Position numbers and translations under genes: made by a program. A stretch of DNA of 14,030 nt from Pseudomonadota bacterium. GTDB taxonomy: Bacteria > Pseudomonadota > Gammaproteobacteria > Burkholderiales > Methylophilaceae. Positions 1-6,580 of this stretch are shown here, one piece after another. The stretch lies in assembly GCA_029549705.1 (NCBI GenBank), contig JAKPIR010000071.1, positions 1-14,030 of the forward strand, in the 5' to 3' direction. The stretch's first letter is position 1. Every line of letters begins with the position of its first letter. Below the pieces are notes generated by a model. That model saw only the letters and a list, made by a program, of their open reading frames with translations. It made no database searches and was not told the DNA's origin.

Positions 1-28
1 TAATGGTTGCTTCGTCTATGAATTTCAT
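1..28 (-). CDS. obg: GTPase Obg/CgtA, N-terminal fragment (cut by window edge)
   Basis: Only the first nine codons are inside the window. Read on the minus strand from the CAT at 26-28 they give MKFIDEATI, which matches the very conserved beginning of Obg (typically MKFIDEA.I). Obg is a ribosome-associated GTPase involved in 50S maturation. Its position directly after rpmA fits the usual rplU–rpmA–obg order of proteobacteria. A hairpin terminator separates it from rpmA, so it may be made by readthrough or from its own promoter. I see no clear Shine-Dalgarno in the bases before the ATG. Recognition rests on a short peptide plus the gene order. Confidence 0.85.
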
Positions 29-54
29 AATAATGTGAGTTTACCAAATACCAA

Positions 55-85
55 ATAAAAAAGCCCCATCAAACGATGAGGCTTT
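55..85 (-). terminator. Intrinsic terminator after rpmA
   Basis: On the minus strand the stem AAGCCTCATC / GATGGGGCTT (one G·U pair) closes a GTTT loop and is followed directly by a run of T. It begins 17 bp after the rpmA stop codon and lies between rpmA and obg, so it would end or attenuate the rplU–rpmA transcript. Confidence 0.85.
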
Positions 86-102
86 GTAACTTGCAATATA
101 AC

Positions 103-360
103 TTAAGCAGGAATGATGCTTACAGTATGGCGTTTTAAAGCGCCTTTAATTGCAAAAGATACTTTACCATCCGCTTTTGCGTACAGGGTATGATCTTTAC
201 CCATGCCAACATTTTCACCCGCGTGCATTTTAGTACCGCGCTGACGCACGATTATGCTACCTGCTGAAACCACTTGTTCACCAAAGGCTTTTACGCCCAA
301 ACGTTGTGAGTGTGAATCGCGACCGTTACGTGAACTACCGCCTGCTTTCTTGTGTGCCAT
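103..360 (-). CDS. rpmA: 50S ribosomal protein L27
   Basis: An 85-residue basic protein beginning MAHKKAGGSSRNGRDS, the characteristic L27 N-terminus. It is followed by the conserved LGVKAFGEQVVSAGSIIVRQRGTK core and the GKDHTLYA segment. L27 sits near the peptidyl transferase centre of the large subunit, where its flexible N-terminus reaches toward the tRNA ends. Length is normal for the family. An AAAGGA Shine-Dalgarno lies 8 bases before the ATG. It is the second gene of the rplU–rpmA unit, 19 bp after rplU, and is followed by an intrinsic terminator. Nothing unusual is seen. Confidence 0.98.
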   Translation of the reverse strand: MAHKKAGGSSRNGRDSHSQRLGVKAFGEQVVSAGSIIVRQRGTKMHAGENVGMGKDHTLYAKADGKVSFAIKGALKRHTVSIIPA

Positions 361-379
361 GATTTAATCCTTTAAATAC

Positions 380-694
380 TTATTTAGCAGCAATTGCTTC
401 AATTTTTATTTCAGTAAAACTTTGGCGATGGCCTTGAGTTTTACGGTAATGTTTACGGCGACGGAATTTAAAAATCATCACTTTGTCGCCACGGCCATGT
501 GAAAGCACAGTGGCTTTTACCGTTGCACCTTTAATAATAGGTGAGCCGATGGTGGTTTTATCGCCATCAGAAACCATTAAAATTTGATCAAGCGTGACAG
601 TGCCGCCTACTTCAACTTCAAGTTTTTCAACTTTTAATCTTTCGCCTGCAACGACGCGATATTGCTTACCACCTGTTTTAATTACTGCATACAT
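380..694 (-). CDS. rplU: 50S ribosomal protein L21
   Basis: A 104-residue protein beginning MYAVIKTGGKQYRV, the family signature, with the C-terminal basic stretch FKFRRRKHYRKTQGHRQ that contacts 23S rRNA. L21 is a large-subunit protein that binds 23S rRNA. Length is typical. An AAGG Shine-Dalgarno sits about 8 bases before the ATG. It is the first gene of the rplU–rpmA pair and is preceded by a near-consensus promoter (732-759), from which it diverges from ispB. Confidence 0.98.
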   Translation of the reverse strand: MYAVIKTGGKQYRVVAGERLKVEKLEVEVGGTVTLDQILMVSDGDKTTIGSPIIKGATVKATVLSHGRGDKVMIFKFRRRKHYRKTQGHRQSFTEIKIEAIAAK

Positions 695-731
695 GATTGA
701 GCCTTAAATTACGCTTTCTAAAGAACTCGGC

Positions 732-759
732 ATTATACGCAAATCGCGATGCATTGCAA
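732..759 (-). promoter_or_regulatory. Sigma-70 promoter of rplU–rpmA
   Basis: Read on the minus strand, TTGCAA (754-759) and a perfect TATAAT (732-737) are separated by 16 bases. Transcription would start near 725, giving a leader of about 30 nt before the rplU ATG. This is a strong consensus match in the expected place for a ribosomal protein operon. Confidence 0.8.
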
Positions 760-824
760 ACCAAATTCGCAACACACCATAAAAAAATATCGCATCCGCC
801 TAGATCACTAGATTATCTCATGAT

Positions 825-854
825 TTGTCAGGCTTCATGTCAATACTCCTAAAT
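825..854 (+). promoter_or_regulatory. Possible ispB promoter
   Basis: TTGTCA (825-830) and CTAAAT (849-854) are 18 bases apart, about 40 bp before the ispB start. This is a moderate match in the 202-bp gap shared with the divergent rplU promoter. A TGATAAAAT box at 861-869 is an alternative -10 without a good -35. Nothing else is recognisable in this gap. Confidence 0.4.
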
Positions 855-896
855 AGGCTGTGATAAAATAGCGGCAAATTTTTTAGGTGCATTCCC

Positions 897-1898
897 GTGA
901 TATCCAGTGTCATTTCGTCCAACCGTACCAACCCGCTTAATGTCGTGCAGGAATGCATTGCAAAAGATATGTTGCAAGTCAACGCAGTGATCGAAAAATC
1001 GCTGCATTCTGAGGTCACGCTCGTCAATCAGGTGGCGAATTACATTATCAATAGTGGCGGCAAGCGCCTGCGCCCAATGCTGGTGCTGTTATCTGCCGGA
1101 TTATTTGGTCCGATTAAGCCTCAACATCACCAATTAGCAGCGGTGGTTGAGTTTATTCATACCGCCACCTTGCTACATGACGACGTGGTGGACGAATCCG
1201 CAAAACGGCGCGGTCAAAACACGGCTAACGCACTTTTTGGCAATGCGGCCAGCGTGTTGGTGGGCGACTTTGTCTACTCTCGTGCTTTTCAGATGATGGT
1301 TGCCGTGCAAAACATGCGTGTGATGGAGGTATTAAGCAATGCCACCAACGTGATTGCCGAGGGCGAAGTGTTACAGCTATTAAATGTGCACAATGCTGAC
1401 ATTTCCGATGATGCCTATCTGCAAGTGATTCACTACAAAACCGCCAAATTATTTGAAGCCGCAACGCGTCTTGGCGCGATTATTGGTAACGCTACAGCTG
1501 ATGAAGAGGAAGCACTCAGTCAATACGGCATGCATATTGGCACTGCCTTTCAGTTGATTGATGACGTGCTCGACTTAAGTGGCAACGTGCTGGAAATTGG
1601 CAAAAATCTGGGGGATGACCTTAACGAAGGAAAACCCACGCTACCACTACTCTTTGCCATGCGCCACGGCACACCGGCAGAGTCACACGCCATCAAACAT
1701 GCGATTACGCATGGTGGCCTGCAAGATTTCTCTACTATCCTCAGTGCGGTTGAGCGCACGGGCGCTTTGCAGCATGTACGCTTAATGGCTGAAAAAGAAG
1801 CCGCGCTCGCCCTAGTGGCCATTCAACATATTGCCGAGTCGCCTTACAAAACGGCATTACAGAACTTGGCTGAATTTGCGGTAAAACGAAATTATTAA
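897..1898 (+). CDS. ispB: Octaprenyl-diphosphate synthase (IspB)
   Basis: A cytoplasmic trans-isoprenyl diphosphate synthase that extends farnesyl diphosphate with isopentenyl diphosphate to make the ubiquinone side chain. Visible hallmarks are GGKRLRP (residues 54-60), the first aspartate-rich motif DDVVD (95-99) followed by RRG, the GNAASVLVGDF segment and the second aspartate-rich motif DDVLD (222-226) followed by GKNLGDDLNEGKPTLPL. The sequence closely tracks E. coli IspB from memory. Length is 333 residues against about 323. The start is a GTG with AGG 9 bases upstream; an in-frame ATG at codon 25 is a less likely alternative because homologues align upstream of it. The exact chain length is inferred from family membership. 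Divergence from rplU is the usual proteobacterial arrangement. Confidence 0.95.
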   Translation: MISSVISSNRTNPLNVVQECIAKDMLQVNAVIEKSLHSEVTLVNQVANYIINSGGKRLRPMLVLLSAGLFGPIKPQHHQLAAVVEFIHTATLLHDDVVDESAKRRGQNTANALFGNAASVLVGDFVYSRAFQMMVAVQNMRVMEVLSNATNVIAEGEVLQLLNVHNADISDDAYLQVIHYKTAKLFEAATRLGAIIGNATADEEEALSQYGMHIGTAFQLIDDVLDLSGNVLEIGKNLGDDLNEGKPTLPLLFAMRHGTPAESHAIKHAITHGGLQDFSTILSAVERTGALQHVRLMAEKEAALALVAIQHIAESPYKTALQNLAEFAVKRNY

Positions 1899-1920
1899 TA
1901 AAAATTAACAAACTGCTGCT

Positions 1921-1957
1921 TAGTGTACGCACTATAATTCTTAGTGATTGGGGGGGG
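1921..1957 (+). promoter_or_regulatory. Putative promoter, palindrome and G8 tract before the channel-like gene
   Basis: A perfect TATAAT (1933-1938) lies 22 bp before the start codon, but no good -35 is seen (TTAACA at 1905-1910 is 22 bases away). An inverted repeat, TAGTG (1921-1925) and CACTA (1930-1934), overlaps the -10, and TTAGTG recurs at 1941-1946. A run of eight G (1950-1957) ends three bases before the ATG and takes the place of a normal Shine-Dalgarno. A regulatory role is inferred. Confidence 0.5.
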
Positions 1958-1960
1958 TGC

Positions 1961-2923
1961 ATGATTAAAAAGTGGTGTGTTTTCTTATTGTTGCTATGTT
2001 GCGCACAAGCAAATGTGTTTGCAGAGCCCGCTGGCGCACCCAAAGATCAAGCCAAAGTCGGCATTTATATTACCAACCTCTACGATTTTGATTTGGCCGA
2101 CGGCAGCTTTGTGGCGGAATTCTGGACATGGAGCTTGCACAACAACGACAACTTGAGCTTTAAAGACACGCAAGAAGTCATTAAAGCTAAAAAAACGGTT
2201 TGCACTAATTTTGCTACGCAAAAAAAAGCCAATCTCAATTGGGAGCAAAAAAAATGCATCGCCACCATTTTACAAGATTGGGACATTCGCAATTTTCCGT
2301 TTGATACGCAAAAGTTGGTCATCAACCTTGAAGAGACCATGCTCGACGCCAGCGCAGTGGCTTACGTGGCCGATACCGAGAACTCTAAAATTAACCACAA
2401 CCTTTCGCTTGAAGAATGGCACATCAATGCGTTCAATATTCGGGCCAACAATGCAGAATACAACACCACCTACGGTGATCCTGAACTACAGGGCAGCAGC
2501 AGCTACCCTAGCGTACAAGCCACAGTGAGTCTTTCCAGAACGTCCTCATGGACCACCTTCATTAAACTTGTCACAGGCTTGTATGTGGCATTTTTAATTG
2601 CGCTCATGGTGTTTAGAATCAAACCGCCCGATTCTGACAATCGTGTTGAACTCGCGGTGGGCGGACTATTTGCAGCCGTTGGCAATAAATATATTGTAGA
2701 AAGTATTGTGCCAACCTCCACGCAAAACACCATGATTGATAATATGCACAACATCACATTTGGGGCAATTTTATTGATTGTGATGATGGTGATTTATATC
2801 TCGGGCCAATTTTATGAAGACCACAAAGAAAAAGCCTTGCGGCTCGATAAAATGAGCTTTTGGGGAATTCTCATCACCTATATTACGCTCAATTTAATGT
2901 TGGTAATCAAGGCCATCAACTAG
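1961..2923 (+). CDS. Pentameric ligand-gated ion channel-like membrane protein
   Basis: A 320-residue exported membrane protein. A signal peptide is seen at 1-21 (cut near VFA/EP), then an extracytoplasmic domain of about 175 residues containing DWDIRNFPFDTQ (106-117). That is the WD..xFPFDxQ hallmark of the Pro-loop (Cys-loop) receptor β-sandwich. Four hydrophobic helices follow at about 199-219, 228-248, 262-284 and 299-317. The spacing, and the match of the second helix region (NRVELAVGGLFAAVGNKYIVESIVP) to the M2 segment of GLIC-type channels, support the family. The cysteines (81 and 99) do not occupy the eukaryotic disulphide positions, as is usual in bacteria. The putative pore helix is glycine-rich and contains N242 and K243, so conduction and ligand are unknown. 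It may be its own transcription unit, beginning 62 bp after ispB and ending 22 bp before a palindromic element. Confidence 0.72.
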   Translation: MIKKWCVFLLLLCCAQANVFAEPAGAPKDQAKVGIYITNLYDFDLADGSFVAEFWTWSLHNNDNLSFKDTQEVIKAKKTVCTNFATQKKANLNWEQKKCIATILQDWDIRNFPFDTQKLVINLEETMLDASAVAYVADTENSKINHNLSLEEWHINAFNIRANNAEYNTTYGDPELQGSSSYPSVQATVSLSRTSSWTTFIKLVTGLYVAFLIALMVFRIKPPDSDNRVELAVGGLFAAVGNKYIVESIVPTSTQNTMIDNMHNITFGAILLIVMMVIYISGQFYEDHKEKALRLDKMSFWGILITYITLNLMLVIKAIN

Positions 2924-2945
2924 CAAAAAACACGGCCTATTTCTT

Positions 2946-3010
2946 CCGAGAAAAAATAAATGCTCTGGAAGCCTTTATTTACAAGGCTTCCAGAGCATAG
3001 AAAAAGGTTG
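2946..3010. repeat. Palindromic repeat element, left copy
   Basis: The core is a perfect 14-bp inverted repeat: ATGCTCTGGAAGCC (2960-2973), an 11-base loop (2974-2984) and its complement (2985-2998). Flanks CCGAGAAAAAATAA on the left and AGAAAAAGGTTG on the right are also shared with a second copy at 12806-12870, which lies in opposite orientation. The T-tract next to the stem is on the minus strand here. It would therefore work as an intrinsic terminator only for leftward transcription, and not for the channel-like gene that ends just upstream. Confidence 0.85.
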
Positions 3011-3057
3011 ATGTGAAATTTAAGTCAAAAAATCCATTTTTTATTTTAAATTAACGC

Positions 3058-3063
3058 TATAAT
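3058..3063 (+). promoter_or_regulatory. -10 box of the btuB leader promoter
   Basis: A perfect TATAAT at 3058-3063 would start transcription near 3070, just before the first paired base of the riboswitch (3072). The -35 region is T-rich and poor. The fit between predicted start and aptamer edge is the main support. Confidence 0.65.
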
Positions 3064-3071
3064 TTAAGCTT

Positions 3072-3283
3072 GTTGTCAGGTGTCAAATTTGTGTTCTAGC
3101 AAATTTGGTGAAACTGGGAAATAGGTGCGTTTTAATCTTTTAAAACTATGCCTATGCTGCCCCCGCAACGGTAAGTGATATCAATCTTTGCAATATGCCA
3201 CTGAGTTTAAACTTTTTTTATAAAAGCCATAACTTGGGAAGGCGCAAAGAATTCGTCACAAGCCCGGAGACCGGCCTCGCAAC
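3072..3283 (+). ncRNA. Cobalamin (AdoCbl-type) riboswitch aptamer
   Basis: The conserved elements of the cobalamin riboswitch occur in order: CTGGGAA (3114-3120), GGTGCG (3124-3129), GCTGCCCCCGCAACGGTAAG (3156-3175), ATGCCACTGAG (3195-3205), CTTGGGAAGGC (3233-3243) and the B12 box AAGCCCGGAGACCGGCC (3260-3276). P1 can form between GTTGTCAGG (3072-3080) and CCTCGCAAC (3275-3283), with one mismatch. Other stems include CAAATTTG (3084-3091) with CAAATTTG (3100-3107), ATAGG (3121-3125) with CCTAT (3151-3155), and a 7-bp hairpin at 3129-3146. It lies 140 bp before btuB, so corrinoid sufficiency should lower expression of the uptake/synthesis operon. This is established behaviour of the family. Confidence 0.95.
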
Positions 3284-3425
3284 TAAAGAGTTGAAAATAC
3301 CGCGGGGTGACGGTGTTCAGGCGCAGCGCTTTCATTCGCTACCGTTTTGTTCATGTTGAATCCCTGAAGTATTCTCTATCGATGAATCTCGTATGCGGGG
3401 ACGCATGCGTAATCAGGAAAATAAC
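3280..3425 (+). promoter_or_regulatory. Expression platform between riboswitch and btuB
   Basis: A hairpin CAACT (3280-3284) / AGTTG (3289-3293) shares CAAC with the 3' strand of P1, so the two helices exclude each other. Further downstream TTCAGG (3316-3321) can pair with CCTGAA (3363-3368), enclosing AGCG (3325-3328) / CGCT (3337-3340). A small ATGCG/CGCAT hairpin (3393-3406) ends 8 bases before the AGGAAA Shine-Dalgarno. No hairpin with a convincing T-run is seen, so translational control is somewhat more likely than termination. This is inference. Confidence 0.45.
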
Positions 3426-5318
3426 ATGAAAAAAACTATCATTGCCAGCCTCACTGGTTTGGCCTTTGCATCCCCTATCTATGCAGCAGAACCCATTGAT
3501 TTAAATAGCATTATCGTCACCGCTAACCGCGTACCTCAAACACATGACAAACTTCTCAGCGATGTCACACTGATTGAGCGACAAGAAATTGAGCGCGCTG
3601 GCGCGGGATCCCTCACAGACTTATTACGTTTGCAACCGGGCGTACAAGTTAACACCAGCGGCGGCGCAGGTACAGCGTCCAGCGTCTATTTACGCGGCAC
3701 CAATGCTGACCACGTGGTGGTATTAGTCGATGGCTTACGCATTAACTCAGCCACGCTGGGGACAACCTCGTTTGAGAATATTCCACTTGCTCAAATTGAT
3801 AGGATTGAAATTCTGCGTGGCCCAGCATCCAGTCTTTATGGGGCGGACGCCATTGGCGGCGTGATTCAAATTTTTACACGAAAAGGAAATACAGGGGAAA
3901 CACTGGCACACGCCGCAGTTGGGCTTGGTAGCGATAACACCAAAACTGCTGAAGCAGGCATCAGCGGTAGCGTGAACGCACTGAGTTACGGCATTCATGT
4001 CAGTAGTTTAGATACCGACAGCTTCTCCGCCAAACGCATTAGAACAGGCGTTGATCGTGACGATGACGGCTACCGCAACCTCAGTTCTTCAGCTTTTTTA
4101 GAGCTCGAGTTAGCCAAAGGCCACACTTGGGGTTTACAGTTTTTTGAAAGCAAAGGACGTAATCACTTTGACAACAACTACGGCAACTATGGTGACCAAA
4201 CTTTGCAAAGCTATGCGTTTACCAGTAAAAACCAATTTACAGATTTTTGGCACAGCACTTTTAAACTAGGCATGGGCGTTGACGATTCAGATAGCCATGC
4301 CAAGCCGAATACCAATCCATTAAGTGCAAGCTTCAGCCCCAAGGGCAAAAGCCATTACCGCACCGAGCAACAACAGCTCATGTGGCAAAATGATTTTAAT
4401 TTACCAATCGGCACGCTCACTCTCGCTTACGACCGCCTTGAGCAAGACGTGAACAGCCAAAGCAACGCCAAATCCAAGTTTAAAAAAGAGCGCAATAACG
4501 ATAGCCTATTAGCAAGCTATGTGGCGGACATTGGTAACCATGCCATGCAGTTGTCATTACGTGAAGACCACAACACACAGTTTGGCAACTATACCACTGG
4601 CGGCGCAGGCTACGGTTATCGTATTACACCAGAGTGGCGTGCCTCTGTGAGTTATGGCAAAGCCTTCAAAGCACCAACCTTCAACCAGCTCTATTTTCCC
4701 AATTTTGGCGACCCGAATTTAAGTCCAGAAAAATCAGACAATGTGGAAGCCAGCCTCAAATATGGTAACCAAAGGCTCAATGCAGGCGTGACAATTTTTG
4801 AAAATAACATCAGAAACTTGATTGAGTTTTCTGGTGATGCGACAGCAGGCTGCACGCTTGCTGGTTTTTGCCCGGTCAACGTAGGAAAAGCGTCAATTCA
4901 GGGGCTAACGCTAGAGGGCAGCTGGTCTGTAATGGATAATTTAAGTTTTAACGGCAACTTTACCATCCAGTCACCTCGTAACGAACAAACCGACCAATTA
5001 CTGGTGCGTCGCGGCAATCGTTATGGGGCGGTGAGTCTATTGCAAACGCTAGGAGACTTTCAATGGGGTGCAGAAATCACTGGCGCCTCCACGCGATATA
5101 ACAATGCCACCAACACTAAAAGCATGAGTGGCTACACCTTGTTGAATTTAACAGCCAATTACCGCATAACGCCTGAATGGAAATTAGAAGCGCGTGCAAA
5201 CAATGTGCTAGATAAGGATTATGTACTCACTTACACAGGCAATACAGCAACATCCAGCCCCTATAACACGCCAGGTGCTAACGCCTTTATTGGCTTGCGT
5301 TATCAAATGAAACCGTAA
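3426..5318 (+). CDS. btuB: TonB-dependent cobalamin receptor BtuB
   Basis: Outer-membrane receptor that takes up corrinoids using TonB energy. The start at 3426 is preferred over the in-frame ATG at 3393 because AGGAAA lies just upstream and the protein then begins with a clean signal peptide (MKKTIIASLTGLAFASPIYA, residues 1-20). This gives 630 residues, close to the family's usual 600-650. A TonB-box-like IIVTANR lies at 29-35, followed by the plug domain with RLQPGVQV, VYLRGTNADHVVVLVDGLR and EILRGPASSLYGADAIGGVI. The C-terminal β-barrel ends NAFIGLRYQMKP. The loop segment VDRDDDGYRN resembles the calcium-binding aspartate cluster of E. coli BtuB. It is the first gene behind the cobalamin riboswitch and is followed by btuM, which fixes the substrate as a corrinoid rather than a siderophore. 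Confidence 0.95.
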   Translation: MKKTIIASLTGLAFASPIYAAEPIDLNSIIVTANRVPQTHDKLLSDVTLIERQEIERAGAGSLTDLLRLQPGVQVNTSGGAGTASSVYLRGTNADHVVVLVDGLRINSATLGTTSFENIPLAQIDRIEILRGPASSLYGADAIGGVIQIFTRKGNTGETLAHAAVGLGSDNTKTAEAGISGSVNALSYGIHVSSLDTDSFSAKRIRTGVDRDDDGYRNLSSSAFLELELAKGHTWGLQFFESKGRNHFDNNYGNYGDQTLQSYAFTSKNQFTDFWHSTFKLGMGVDDSDSHAKPNTNPLSASFSPKGKSHYRTEQQQLMWQNDFNLPIGTLTLAYDRLEQDVNSQSNAKSKFKKERNNDSLLASYVADIGNHAMQLSLREDHNTQFGNYTTGGAGYGYRITPEWRASVSYGKAFKAPTFNQLYFPNFGDPNLSPEKSDNVEASLKYGNQRLNAGVTIFENNIRNLIEFSGDATAGCTLAGFCPVNVGKASIQGLTLEGSWSVMDNLSFNGNFTIQSPRNEQTDQLLVRRGNRYGAVSLLQTLGDFQWGAEITGASTRYNNATNTKSMSGYTLLNLTANYRITPEWKLEARANNVLDKDYVLTYTGNTATSSPYNTPGANAFIGLRYQMKP

Positions 5319-5395
5319 ATTTTACGCTTGTAACAAAGCGATTTAAGCTAAAATCACGTACAAATATTTTTTCAACCTAACGGAGGCTAACGCAC

Positions 5396-5971
5396 ATGTT
5401 ATCCCTTTCAAAAACGCATCAGATTATTATTGGCACCGTATTGGCGTGTCTTATTATTGCCACCCGCGGGCATCACTTTGCCTCAATCAACGTACTTCCA
5501 AGCGCATCCCTTGCGGTATTTTTCTTAGCGGGTTTGTATTTGCGCCCGGTCTGGATATTTGCTGCTTTACTTGCTTTATGCGCGGGTTTGGATTTTTATT
5601 CCGTCACTTTCGCTGGTACCAGCGGCTTTTGCATCACGCCCGCTTATGGTTTTTTACTGCCAGCCTATGGCACCATGTGGCTGGCGGGTCGCTGGTTTGC
5701 CAAACACTACACCTTCAGCAGCAAAGCCCTGCTACCACTTGTTGGTAGCGTGACCATTGCCGCAACCGTCAGTGAGTTATTTTCTAGCGGCGGCTTTTAC
5801 TTCTTTGGTGGCCGCTATGCTGACCCTACATTGGCAGTGTTTGGCGAACGTTTAGTCAAATACTTCCCGCACCAGTTACAAGGTATTGTTTTTTGGCTCA
5901 GCATTGCTTTAATTACACATGTGATTTTGACTTTGGCCAGCAATACCAAACAGCTCAAATCTTATGAGTGA
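5396..5971 (+). CDS. btuM: BtuM-type cobalamin transporter (solitary ECF S-component-like)
   Basis: A 191-residue hydrophobic protein with about six predicted membrane segments (roughly 8-23, 33-50, 52-70, 77-98, 111-128 and 158-182) and no soluble domain. Size, topology and context match BtuM, a family resembling ECF-transporter S-components. The Thiobacillus denitrificans member binds B12 through a cysteine near position 80. Here Cys79 in SGFCITPAYG fits that ligand by position and setting, as I recall the family. The ATG has a GGAGG Shine-Dalgarno 9 bases upstream and follows btuB by 77 bp. The last 8 bp overlap cobO. No btuC, btuD, btuF or ECF energising genes are nearby, so BtuM may carry the inner-membrane step alone. 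The family match is by recognition, not a search. Confidence 0.8.
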   Translation: MLSLSKTHQIIIGTVLACLIIATRGHHFASINVLPSASLAVFFLAGLYLRPVWIFAALLALCAGLDFYSVTFAGTSGFCITPAYGFLLPAYGTMWLAGRWFAKHYTFSSKALLPLVGSVTIAATVSELFSSGGFYFFGGRYADPTLAVFGERLVKYFPHQLQGIVFWLSIALITHVILTLASNTKQLKSYE

Positions 5972-6569
5972 TGGCAATTTAAACGCGCGCCATACCGCGC
6001 GCATGGCACGCAAAAAAGCGCATATTGATGCATCAATAGAAAAGGCCAATCAGGAGAAAGGTTTATTGCTGGTGTTAACTGGCAATGGCAAAGGCAAAAG
6101 TTCTTCGGCCTTTGGCATGGTGGCAAGGGCTTTGGGCTACGGCATGAAAGTAGGCGTCGCCCAGTTTATCAAAGGCCGTAGCGATACGGGTGAAGAAGCG
6201 TTCTTTTCAAAGCAAGCCAATGTGGAATGGCATGTATTGGGTGAAGGCTTTACCTGGGATACGCAAGACCGTGAGCGCGACATTGCCACCGCTCAAGCAG
6301 GCTGGGAAATCACAAAAAAAATGCTAAATAACCCGGATATTGGCTTGGTTGTGCTGGACGAGCTCACCTACACGCTCAAATATGGCTATCTTGATACCGA
6401 TCAAATATTAGACGATATTGCTGCACGCCCGCCAATGCAACACGTGGTGGTGACTGGCCGCGGCGCGCCTGATGCATTAATCGCATTAGCCGACACGGTA
6501 AGTGAAATTATGGACATCAAACACGCTTACCGTGCGGGCATCAAAGCACAACCCGGCATTGATTTATAG
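5964..6569 (+). CDS. cobO: Corrinoid adenosyltransferase (CobO/BtuR/CobA family)
   Basis: Transfers the adenosyl group of ATP to Co(I) of corrinoids in the cytoplasm. The 201-residue length is typical. The P-loop TGNGKGKSSS (39-48) is the unusual one of this family. It is followed by FGMVARALGYGMKVGVAQFIKG, the LVVLDELTYTLKYGYLD segment and VVTGRGAP near the C-terminus. The N-terminal basic stretch RHTARMARKKAHID is also usual. The ATG overlaps the end of btuM by 8 bp and has no independent Shine-Dalgarno, which suggests translational coupling. The position right after the transporter suits adenosylation of incoming corrinoid. Confidence 0.95.
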   Translation: MSDGNLNARHTARMARKKAHIDASIEKANQEKGLLLVLTGNGKGKSSSAFGMVARALGYGMKVGVAQFIKGRSDTGEEAFFSKQANVEWHVLGEGFTWDTQDRERDIATAQAGWEITKKMLNNPDIGLVVLDELTYTLKYGYLDTDQILDDIAARPPMQHVVVTGRGAPDALIALADTVSEIMDIKHAYRAGIKAQPGIDL

Positions 6570-6580
6570 CGCGCTTTTAT

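Noticed and set aside
818..1027. Minus-strand 69-codon frame between rplU and ispB
   Set aside because: It covers the ispB promoter region and 5' coding end, and no recognisable protein features are seen.
5325..5354. Hairpin CGCTT/AAGCG and possible promoter (TTGTAA, 15 bases, TAAAAT) between btuB and btuM
   Set aside because: The stem is 5 bp without a T-run, and the promoter spacing is short. btuM is more simply read as part of the btuB operon.
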